The translations under genes and the position numbers were made by a program. The notes beneath the pieces are model-generated. The model saw only the letters and a list, made by a program, of their open reading frames with translations. It had not been told where the DNA came from and did no database searches. Source: an uncultured Erysipelotrichaceae bacterium (GTDB lineage Bacteria; Bacillota_I; Bacilli_A; RF39; UBA660). From it: a stretch of DNA of 41,139 nucleotides. The stretch covers positions 1 through 41,139 of the forward strand of contig CADBUX010000008.1 in NCBI GenBank assembly GCA_902797995.1. Reading direction: 5' to 3'. Shown here in pieces: positions 16,842-22,777 of the stretch (position 1 is the stretch's first letter; each line of letters starts with the position of its first letter).

Positions 16842-17171
16842 ATGTTAAAGGAAGAATTTAAAAAAGAACAACCAAGGCATCTAGAAAGAAAGGTTGAACC
16901 AAAATCGGTAAGAAAAGAAGAACATCCAAAACATTCAGAAAGAGAGGTTGAACCAAAATTAATAAAAAAAGAAGAACACCCAAAACATCATAAACATATT
17001 CCTGAAGAAATTGAAAGACATTTATTACCATTTCAAGAAGAATTAGAGATAATGATCAACTTATGTGGAAATAAAAAGGAGCTTATAGATGTTCTAAACC
17101 GCATCAATCACTTAATTGTTGATGCACCAAGAGAAATCAATAGTGAAGTTAAAGTGAAAAAATTAAAATAA
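16842..17171 (+). CDS. Small charged protein with tandem Lys/Glu/His-rich repeat
   Basis: A 109-aa protein not recognised as a known family. The ATG at 16842 has a perfect AAAGGAGG (16827-16834), so the upstream GTG at 16824 is rejected. The N-terminal 55 residues contain two copies of an 18-residue unit (R-K/E-VEPK-x-x-x-KEEHPKH), highly charged and probably disordered. The C-terminal half (IPEEIERHLLPFQEELEIM...) looks helical, with a single Cys. No signal peptide or TM. It is first in a five-gene operon ending with a permease, 21 nt before another His-rich small protein. Metal binding is possible but unproven. Confidence 0.65.
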   Translation: MLKEEFKKEQPRHLERKVEPKSVRKEEHPKHSEREVEPKLIKKEEHPKHHKHIPEEIERHLLPFQEELEIMINLCGNKKELIDVLNRINHLIVDAPREINSEVKVKKLK

Positions 17172-17192
17172 AAAGTGAAGGGAGAATATTAT

Positions 17193-17528
17193 ATGGAAGA
17201 TAAAAAAATCAATGATGAAAAATTGAGAAAATTTGAAGAATTGGTAGACAGACTTGAAAAAATAAGTGAAGAGAAAACTCACCAACATCCACATCATCCG
17301 GAGGGACCACATCCAAAACATCCACATCCACCAATTCCACCACATGAAAGAAAAGATTTTAAAATAGATTTTTCGAATGATAAAGAATTATTAGAAAATA
17401 TTTTTGGTGATGAAGACACAACAAAAGCAGTAATTGATGTAATCACAATTAGCCCAACTGAAATACAAATAGTTTTAAAAGTAGTTATTGATTTATATAA
17501 CAAAGTTAATGATTCTAAAGGAGAATAA
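17193..17528 (+). CDS. Small protein with a His/Pro-rich central segment
   Basis: A 111-aa protein not recognised as a known family. The ATG at 17193 has AAGGGAG (17178-17184); the in-frame GTG at 17175 precedes that site. It has an N-terminal charged helix (DEKLRKFEELVDRLEKI), then about 25 residues dominated by His and Pro (HQHPHHPEGPHPKHPHPP), then a C-terminal helical domain (about 60-111). The His/Pro stretch resembles metal-storage tracts of nickel, zinc or copper chaperones. It is the second gene of the LysR-linked operon; the permease downstream could move the bound ion or an organic anion. Confidence 0.65.
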   Translation: MEDKKINDEKLRKFEELVDRLEKISEEKTHQHPHHPEGPHPKHPHPPIPPHERKDFKIDFSNDKELLENIFGDEDTTKAVIDVITISPTEIQIVLKVVIDLYNKVNDSKGE

Positions 17529-17530
17529 CT

Positions 17531-17704
17531 ATGAATATAGGTATACGTTTTTCTCCTCCAATTCCTGATGAGAATGATCTTAAACTATTGTCTGAATCAT
17601 TTGATAATAATGTAGAAAAAATTGAAGAAATTCTTGATGAAGCACCTTATGAAATTTCTATTCTTGCATGTTTATTAAAACGATTAGATAAAATAATAAA
17701 GTAG
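17531..17704 (+). CDS. Small hypothetical protein (57 aa)
   Basis: Begins MNIGIRFSPPIPDENDLK and ends LLKRLDKIIK. The ATG lies 2 nt after the previous stop and has AAAGGAG (17517-17523) 7 nt upstream, which makes it credible despite its size. It is acidic in the middle with a short hydrophobic C-terminal helix. Not recognised. Tight packing in the operon is the main support. Confidence 0.55.
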   Translation: MNIGIRFSPPIPDENDLKLLSESFDNNVEKIEEILDEAPYEISILACLLKRLDKIIK

Positions 17705-17710
17705 TATAAA

Positions 17711-18289
17711 TTGAATATTAAAGATACATTAGATGAAATAGGCATTTTAGAAACAAACTTACAAATCGAAAAATATATTGATGATAAATCATTATTAAAT
17801 AATGTGTCCTCTGAAATTCCTATTCCTATAAAATGTGAGACTAAAGATATTATAGACAATGCGATGAATAGAATTTTAGAATTAAACAAAAAAAATGTTT
17901 TTATGCTTTCCAACGAAATTGCATTAATTGAAAAGATGTTGCTTTATAAAGATAAAATTCAAAACATTATAGTATGCTTATCGAGAAATTTATCTGATGA
18001 ACAAATAAATAATATTAAAAGCAATATTCCAAAAAATAGTAATGTGACATTTATAAATGAACTTGAGTATCCTAATATTATTAAACCAAAAGATTCAATA
18101 ATTTTGGTATTAGGTTATGTGAATGGTAATAATTGTATTGTTACTAATAACACTTATAGAATGGTTGAATTATATAAAAGCTTTCTTGGAAAAAAAGTTT
18201 TTGTAAGATGCATTAGTGATAATGTAAAAATTAAGCAAAAAAATTTTATAAGTATAAATGCGCAAAACTATTTTGATATTATAATTTAG
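17711..18289 (+). CDS. Hypothetical alpha/beta protein in the permease operon
   Basis: A 192-aa protein not recognised. It opens 6 nt after the preceding stop with TTG and no good ribosome site, so translation is probably coupled. No in-frame ATG occurs in the first 80 codons. The second half shows alternating hydrophobic strands and helices (IQNIIVCLSR, DSIILVLGYVNG, KKVFVRCIS) consistent with a Rossmann-like or other alpha/beta fold. No catalytic motif, TM segment or signal peptide is evident. It ends 8 nt before the permease start, so a cytosolic partner role is plausible. Confidence 0.6.
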   Translation: MNIKDTLDEIGILETNLQIEKYIDDKSLLNNVSSEIPIPIKCETKDIIDNAMNRILELNKKNVFMLSNEIALIEKMLLYKDKIQNIIVCLSRNLSDEQINNIKSNIPKNSNVTFINELEYPNIIKPKDSIILVLGYVNGNNCIVTNNTYRMVELYKSFLGKKVFVRCISDNVKIKQKNFISINAQNYFDIII

Positions 18290-18297
18290 GAGTTAAC

Positions 18298-19578
18298 ATG
18301 TCTAAGGAAAAAATTAAAAGTGAAATACCAAGTTATCTACTTATGGCATCAATATTTATTGTTTCAACGATACTTGCATTACTATTAAATATATCAATAA
18401 CAGATATTATGAAAGACTATCAATTTAGTGTGCTAATAATTCTAATAGTAATGGAATTATTTACAAATTTGATTTCAAGTACAGGCATGATTGAGAAAAT
18501 CTCATTAAAAATTTCAGTTATATCAAAAGGCAATAAAAAGAAATGTTTAATTTTATTTGGATTACTTATATTTTTTGTTTCAGCTTTTTTAAACAATATA
18601 ACTGCTGTTTTAATAGTTTTACCAATTATATTTGTTCTATTAAAAGCTATTGGAATAGATCAAAAATATGTAAACATATTTTTTGCTAGTATTCTTGCGT
18701 TATCAAATACTGGTGGCGCTTCTTCTCCGATTGGAGATTTTCCTGCTATAGTTATAATGAATAGTGGAATAACATCATTTAGAGCATATTTATTTAGAGC
18801 GTTTCCATTTTTCTTTGTAATATCAATTGCATTAATAACATGGTGGCAGTTTTTTGTGAAGGAAGCAAATAAGGATGATAAAAAAAAGAATTTATCTATA
18901 GACTTATTACAAAGCAAGTATAAAAATATAGAAGTAAACAAAAAAGTAGTGATTGGCCTATTAACAATTTTTGTGTTGATGTTTATATGTTGGAGTATTG
19001 TCCCACAGAATATAATTCCACCAGAAGTTATAGCACTTCTTGGATGCGTAATAGGAATAGTATATTCAGTAATATGTAGAGAAAAAATAAAATCACTCGT
19101 GGACTTTAAGCCAGTACTTACAATTGCATCATTTTTATTTCTAGCAAATGTAATTTCACATACAGGAATTTTAACAACTTTAGCTAATAATTTACAAAGT
19201 TTAATTTCAAATCCAAAATTATTATTAATAGCTATTATGATAATGACTTCATTAATTTCAGGATTATTTGGAGCGGGGCCTGCAGCATCGGCAATGATGC
19301 CTGTAATAGTTTATTTATGTGAAACTACTTTTAATACCCAATCTGATTGGATAGCAATAGCATATGCCTCATCAATATGTGCAGGTAGTTCGTTATTTAT
19401 GTGGTCTGCAACGGCGGGCTTTATACTATCTAAAAATGTTAATGAAGCTATTTTAATTGATTCAACAAGAAAGAGATTAAGTTGGAATATATCGAATTAT
19501 ATGAAGTGCGGAATTCAAAATTATGTTATTCAAATGTCTTTATCTATATTGCTTATTTATTTAGCAATAATGTTATAA
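18298..19578 (+). CDS. SLC13/ArsB-NhaD superfamily permease
   Basis: A 426-aa polytopic membrane protein of the ion transporter superfamily with about 11-12 hydrophobic segments. Each half contains a re-entrant-type signature: FLNNITAVLIVLP with SNTGGASSPIGDFPAIVIM in the first half and SGLFGAGPAASAMMP with SSICAGSSLFMWSATAGF in the second. These resemble the ion/substrate sites of citrate, dicarboxylate, arsenite and Na+/H+ carriers. Substrate cannot be assigned. GGAG lies 6 nt before the ATG. It is last in the LysR-linked operon and ends before a strong terminator. Confidence 0.8.
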   Translation: MSKEKIKSEIPSYLLMASIFIVSTILALLLNISITDIMKDYQFSVLIILIVMELFTNLISSTGMIEKISLKISVISKGNKKKCLILFGLLIFFVSAFLNNITAVLIVLPIIFVLLKAIGIDQKYVNIFFASILALSNTGGASSPIGDFPAIVIMNSGITSFRAYLFRAFPFFFVISIALITWWQFFVKEANKDDKKKNLSIDLLQSKYKNIEVNKKVVIGLLTIFVLMFICWSIVPQNIIPPEVIALLGCVIGIVYSVICREKIKSLVDFKPVLTIASFLFLANVISHTGILTTLANNLQSLISNPKLLLIAIMIMTSLISGLFGAGPAASAMMPVIVYLCETTFNTQSDWIAIAYASSICAGSSLFMWSATAGFILSKNVNEAILIDSTRKRLSWNISNYMKCGIQNYVIQMSLSILLIYLAIML

Positions 19579-19593
19579 AGTAATATTTTACGG

Positions 19594-19620
19594 AAAAAGT
19601 AGTAATAGTTCTACTTTTTT
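19594..19620 (+). terminator. Terminator of the permease operon
   Basis: AAAAAGTAG-N8-CTACTTTTT plus T run, 16 nt after the stop. Confidence 0.75.
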
Positions 19621-19702
19621 TGTTATGTGTCATTATTTACTTAGTTAGTAGATGTTACTATATCTATTCGCTTGTGAAAAAGTCACTCCACTTCTTTCTC
19701 AC

Positions 19703-19749
19703 TGGCACCATAAGAAAAAAAACCTAAATTAGGTTTTTTTGTTTTTAAT
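19703..19749 (+). repeat. Right copy of 47-bp direct repeat (tRNA-Thr tail plus terminator)
   Basis: TGGCACCATAAGA followed by the terminator hairpin, exactly 4,766 bp from the left copy with three mismatches in 47 bp. No tRNA body precedes it, which fits a displaced original tRNA tail. The interval 19622-19702 holds no gene. Confidence 0.75.
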
Positions 19750-19784
19750 AATAAAAATTAATCATATAATATATTGGTGATATT

Positions 19785-20045
19785 ATGTATAACTTACAAG
19801 ATGCACTTTATGCTGCCAATAAACTTGGTATTACTTTTGATAAATTCACTGAATTAGAGTTTTTAGATGGAATAAATATAGAAACGGAACATGGCTTTAT
19901 AAATACTATGACAAATGTAACAAATAATGACTTGCTTGCAACTGCGAAAATTGCTTTAGCACATTTGAACGAATTTCCTAATTACTATAACAAAGAATAT
20001 GGATTAAAAGTATTTGAAGAGTTTCTTAAAACTAAATTACAGTAA
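19785..20045 (+). CDS. DUF5661-like small protein
   Basis: An 86-aa cytosolic protein. The ATG is preceded by GGTGAT at 6-nt spacing. The pattern A-x-x-LGI-x-FDKFTxLEFLDGINIETEHG, then TNVTNNDLLATAKIALAHLNEFPNYY, resembles the conserved DUF5661 family as I remember it. Function is unknown. It is a single gene just outside the right direct repeat, convergent with the agr-like operon, with a hairpin between them. Confidence 0.6.
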   Translation: MYNLQDALYAANKLGITFDKFTELEFLDGINIETEHGFINTMTNVTNNDLLATAKIALAHLNEFPNYYNKEYGLKVFEEFLKTKLQ

Positions 20046-20052
20046 ATAAAAA

Positions 20053-20074
20053 ATATTCTACAAGCGTAGAATAT
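20053..20074. terminator. Terminator of the agr-like operon
   Basis: ATATTCTAC-AAGC-GTAGAATAT. On the minus strand it is followed by TTTTTTATTT, so it mainly serves the minus-strand operon; it may also stop the plus-strand gene. Confidence 0.65.
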
Positions 20075-20081
20075 GTTCCTT

Positions 20082-20330
20082 TTATGATATCAATTTTATA
20101 AATGCTTCTTTGTGAAAGTTATTTAAACTTCTCACTGAATAATACCTTTGTGGTTTTCCATATTTTGAAAAATCCATGTTGTATGATATGTATGCTAAAC
20201 TTTGTTTTTTCCAATATATTCTTAGTATTATTTCCATTTCATATCCATTTAAGCCTTTTTCTCTACATAACTCTATAAGATTATCTTTGTTAGTAGGCAG
20301 TGTCATTAATGCTTTTAATCTTCTTGGCAT
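20082..20330 (-). CDS. Small HTH-like protein (sigma-70 region 4-like) in the agr-like operon
   Basis: An 82-aa basic protein. Residues 17-60 (DNLIELCREKGLNGYEMEI, then LRIYWKKQSLAYISYNM) have the spacing of a sigma region 4/HTH segment: a helix, then a Y/W-KK-x-S turn and a recognition-helix-like stretch, ending with SVRSLNNFHKEAFIKL. This is a structural impression, not a family identification. It starts inside the 3' end of the AgrB-like gene (16-nt overlap) with AAAGGATG as ribosome site, so it is translationally linked. It could be the transcriptional output of the locus, which has no response regulator. Confidence 0.6.
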   Translation of the reverse strand: MPRRLKALMTLPTNKDNLIELCREKGLNGYEMEIILRIYWKKQSLAYISYNMDFSKYGKPQRYYSVRSLNNFHKEAFIKLIS

Positions 20331-20770
20331 TTGTCTTCATCCTTTACTACTATGTAATTCATATATATAGCAAGCATACTTCCTAACAATACACATAAGA
20401 ATACACTTATATATATACTTGGTATAAATTTAGTAATTATGAAAAATATTGTCCACGTGAATGTAGTACATGTTATTGTAGAGTTTAAATGGAATGTTTC
20501 TCCTAAAAACGATCTCACAAAGAAAAATCCTACTAAGAAAAATGATAATTCTGCAAATGCATCATTAAAGTATGCTATTACAAATACTCCTGCTGTTTGA
20601 AGCAATTCAAGCGGTATTGTTATCCCATAGAATATAATGTTTTCTAATATTTTTTCTAACTTAGCTGCTCTTTCTTGAGCATAGTATTCTATAGATTCAG
20701 TATTGTTAAACCATATACCATTTTTTCTTTTTCTCTTTTTTCCTTTATCATTCTCTTTTTTATTTTTCAT
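20315..20770 (-). CDS. agrB: AgrB-like membrane endopeptidase
   Basis: A 151-aa protein. After a Lys/Arg-rich N-terminus (1-18) and an amphipathic AQERAAKLEKILE segment come about four hydrophobic segments. The catalytic layout of AgrB is visible: Arg86, Gly90, His94 and Cys101, i.e. V-R-S-F-L-G-E-T-F-H-x6-C, with the same His-to-Cys distance as Staphylococcus aureus AgrB His77/Cys84. AgrB cleaves the C-terminal part of an AgrD propeptide and forms a thiolactone. The protein is shorter than usual (about 190-200 aa), lacking part of the C-terminal TM region. It has GGAGG before its ATG and follows a 34-codon Cys-containing peptide gene, the position expected for agrD. Confidence 0.65.
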   Translation of the reverse strand: MKNKKENDKGKKRKRKNGIWFNNTESIEYYAQERAAKLEKILENIIFYGITIPLELLQTAGVFVIAYFNDAFAELSFFLVGFFFVRSFLGETFHLNSTITCTTFTWTIFFIITKFIPSIYISVFLCVLLGSMLAIYMNYIVVKDEDKCQED

Positions 20771-20780
20771 ACTTCCTCCG

Positions 20781-20813
20781 TAAAATAGACAAGGGCCCCT
20801 TTTATCTATTTTA
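20781..20813 (-). promoter_or_regulatory. Intercistronic hairpin between peptide and AgrB-like genes
   Basis: Outer arms TAAAATAGA/TCTATTTTA (9 bp) enclose an inner AAGG/CCTT stem. There is no long U run, so it is more likely an mRNA stability or attenuation element that raises peptide over protease than a full terminator. Confidence 0.5.
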
Positions 20814-20827
20814 TTCTTTATATTTGC

Positions 20828-20932
20828 TTATTTAACTGCTTTTGCTACTTTTTTTGCTAGTTTTTTTGCTAGTTGTCCTTCTTTGTTGAATTTGCCCCAC
20901 CATAGCCAGCAAGTTCCTTGTCCTGGTAACAT
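20828..20932 (-). CDS. 34-aa Cys/Trp peptide, candidate signalling propeptide or bacteriocin
   Basis: Starts MLPGQGTCWLWW and, after a GKFNKEG hinge, ends QLAKKLAKKVAKAVK. ATG at 20932 has AAAGGAG eight nt upstream. Residues 8-12 are Cys plus four residues (CWLWW), exactly the ring size of staphylococcal autoinducing peptides, and the AgrB-like protease follows. The C-terminal 15 residues form a strongly amphipathic Lys/Ala/Leu helix. The order is reversed relative to AgrD, where the helix is N-terminal and the tail acidic. The whole gene but its last 4 nt is read in another frame as the tail of the upstream membrane protein. A leaderless Trp/Lys-rich bacteriocin is the alternative. Confidence 0.65.
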   Translation of the reverse strand: MLPGQGTCWLWWGKFNKEGQLAKKLAKKVAKAVK

Positions 20933-21524
20933 TGTCTTCACTCCTTTTATTTAAATATATTTCTTTTACTAAAATAATTATTGCTATAATTATAAAGTAG
21001 TCAAATGATAATAGGCTTTTTGTTGTATAATTTAATTTTGAATAATCTATAAATCTAACTTTATAAAAATATGCTATTCCCTGTACGACTGTATTAATTG
21101 TTAAGGCTATAACTCCATATGCCATATATTTGTACTGCTTTTCTGAATAAAAATAGCAAAAGACTATAATCCATCCAATTATAAATATATGCATAATGAG
21201 CGGAGATAAGAATAATGATAGGATTATATTTATAGCCAGATATAACAAAGCATATTTAAATATGTTTTTTGCTTCTTTTGCTCTAAACACCAACAATATA
21301 GTCGAATAAAAATTTAATATTAGTATTATCCAATTTGTTAAATACTCTAAAACTATATTATATTTAAAACTTTTGATATTATTATATGTAACTGCATAAT
21401 ATGGAAAACCTATACTTTCCATAGCTGTATTAAATATTATCAATGTAACCATTATTATTAGTAACCACACTATGACTTTTGCTATTTTTTCGTTAACCCC
21501 TAACCATTTAACAAAATCTTTCAT
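20832..21524 (-). CDS. Six-TM membrane protein heading the agr-like operon
   Basis: A 230-aa protein with about six hydrophobic helices (roughly 14-35, 61-78, 89-105, 107-127, 133-155 and 171-193). The first 190 residues resemble in size and topology the sensor half of AgrC-type kinases, but no kinase domain follows. The last 30 residues are Arg/Lys/Ser/Thr-rich (VTRTRNLLAMVGQIQQ, then RTTSKKTSKKSSKSS) and are produced by reading the peptide gene in a second frame. Function is unrecognised: receptor, immunity protein and transporter partner are all possible. The ribosome site is GAGGTAG, 9 nt from ATG. Confidence 0.65.
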   Translation of the reverse strand: MKDFVKWLGVNEKIAKVIVWLLIIMVTLIIFNTAMESIGFPYYAVTYNNIKSFKYNIVLEYLTNWIILILNFYSTILLVFRAKEAKNIFKYALLYLAINIILSLFLSPLIMHIFIIGWIIVFCYFYSEKQYKYMAYGVIALTINTVVQGIAYFYKVRFIDYSKLNYTTKSLLSFDYFIIIAIIILVKEIYLNKRSEDNVTRTRNLLAMVGQIQQRRTTSKKTSKKSSKSS

Positions 21525-21542
21525 ACTTACTACCTCACTTTG

Positions 21543-21591
21543 ATTATATCTTATTTTTATTCATTTTAAACGCAACTGTTACGCAAATTGG
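21543..21591 (-). promoter_or_regulatory. Promoter of the agr-like operon with phased direct repeat
   Basis: On the minus strand -10 TATAAT (21543-21548) has no good -35. Instead TTGCGT occurs twice at an 11-bp period (21570-21575 and 21581-21586), ending at the -35 position, with ACAGTTGCG resembling the Agr/LytTR repeat core ACAGTTAAG. An inverted repeat AATTGG/CCAATT (21586-21606) lies beside it. The arrangement suggests an activator-dependent promoter. Confidence 0.5.
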
Positions 21592-21646
21592 TAATTTTTT
21601 CCAATTCTTAGTTTAATTTTATCATTTTTATTTATTATTTGTATAT

Positions 21647-21684
21647 AAAAAAGGAAAAACTTTTTGTTTTATTTTTCCTTTTTT
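21647..21684 (-). terminator. Terminator of the tagO-like gene
   Basis: AAAAAAGGAAAAA pairs with TTTTTCCTTTTTT; the upstream arm overlaps the last codons of the gene. Confidence 0.6.
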
Positions 21685-22709
21685 TCTGCAATTATACTTG
21701 TTTTTGTTATTATTAATATTATTAACAAAAATATTATTATATATATTATTATTCCTAGTTTTTTATCATTAATTGTATAAATTATTGATGCAAGGGCAAA
21801 TAAGATATTCATTGCATATATCGCAAGTACTGTATTTCTATGTGATAAACCTAATTTTAATAGCTGATGGTGTAAATGTTCTTTATCTGGTTTATATATT
21901 GGTTCTTTTTTTAATGTTCTTCTTATTATGGCAAATACTGTATCTAGTATTGGTATTCCTAATAAAAGAATTGGGATAAAGAAAGATGTCATTGTTATTG
22001 TTTTAAATCCTAATAATGATATTGTTGCTATCATGAATCCTTGAAACATAGATCCTGAATCTCCAGAGAAGATTGTTGCAGGATGAAAGTTATGAATTAA
22101 AAATCCTAATGAGGCTCCAAGCATGATAAATGCTAATGATACGTCTAATCCTCCGAATCTTGCTTTCATAAAGGCTATTATTCCTATTGTTAAATAAAAT
22201 ATACTACATGTTCCAGTAGAAAGTCCATCTAGTCCATCTATTAGATTTATTATATTTATACATGCTACAATAAATAAAATTGTAAGTGGATAAGCAAATA
22301 ATCCAAAACTTATATGCAAGTTTGCTATTGTTATTTTGTCTAACATTATTCCACCATAAAACAAAACTACCGCTGCTGCAATTATTTGTCCTAAGAGTTT
22401 TGTAGTGGCTCCTAAAGGTCTTATATCATCAATTACTCCTACGGTTACTATAATAAATGCTCCAATTAAAATTGAATTCATTTGAATGCTTTGAACTCCA
22501 AATAACATATATCCAAATAGGAATGTTAGAAATACTCCTAATCCTCCAAGTCTTGGCATTGGTTTTGTATGTACTTTTCTTTTATTTGGTATATCCATAG
22601 CTCCAATATGGATTGCTATTTTTTTTATATAAAATGTAATTAAAAAACTGAATAAAAAGCATGTAAATACTATTATAAAAATATGTAAATGATTATTTAA
22701 ATCTAACAT
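21669..22709 (-). CDS. tagO: MraY/WecA-family glycosyl-phosphate transferase (TagO-like)
   Basis: A 346-aa polytopic enzyme with 10-11 TM helices. It transfers a sugar-1-phosphate, typically GlcNAc-1-P, to undecaprenyl phosphate at the cytosolic membrane face, starting wall teichoic acid or other glycopolymer synthesis. Visible are MPRLGGLGVF (motif near residue 51), VGVIDDIRPLGA with the catalytic DD, INLIDGLDGLSTG, and the cytoplasmic HLHHQLLKLG near 290 that is typical of TagO/WecA and differs from MraY. It lies next to mreB. The exact polymer is not determined. An extended -10 (TGT-TATAAT) precedes it. Confidence 0.85.
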   Translation of the reverse strand: MLDLNNHLHIFIIVFTCFLFSFLITFYIKKIAIHIGAMDIPNKRKVHTKPMPRLGGLGVFLTFLFGYMLFGVQSIQMNSILIGAFIIVTVGVIDDIRPLGATTKLLGQIIAAAVVLFYGGIMLDKITIANLHISFGLFAYPLTILFIVACINIINLIDGLDGLSTGTCSIFYLTIGIIAFMKARFGGLDVSLAFIMLGASLGFLIHNFHPATIFSGDSGSMFQGFMIATISLLGFKTITMTSFFIPILLLGIPILDTVFAIIRRTLKKEPIYKPDKEHLHHQLLKLGLSHRNTVLAIYAMNILFALASIIYTINDKKLGIIIYIIIFLLIILIITKTSIIAEKKEK

Positions 22710-22742
22710 AATACCACCTGTGTTAATTATAACATTGTTTCT

Positions 22743-22777
22743 AAAAAAAATATAGATAAATGATTTATTTATCTATA
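22743..22777 (-). terminator. Terminator of the spoIIQ-mreB unit
   Basis: An 11-bp stem TATAGATAAAT/ATTTATCTATA followed on the minus strand by eight T residues. It overlaps the final codons of mreB. Confidence 0.75.

Noticed and set aside
14945-19702. Integrase or transposase inside the tRNA-flanked segment
   Set aside because: Every ORF was examined and none has tyrosine or serine recombinase or DDE motifs.
19640-19710. Possible second tRNA before the right-hand CCA
   Set aside because: No D-arm, anticodon arm or 5' acceptor pairing with CACTGGC can be drawn; only the 8-nt tRNA tail is present.
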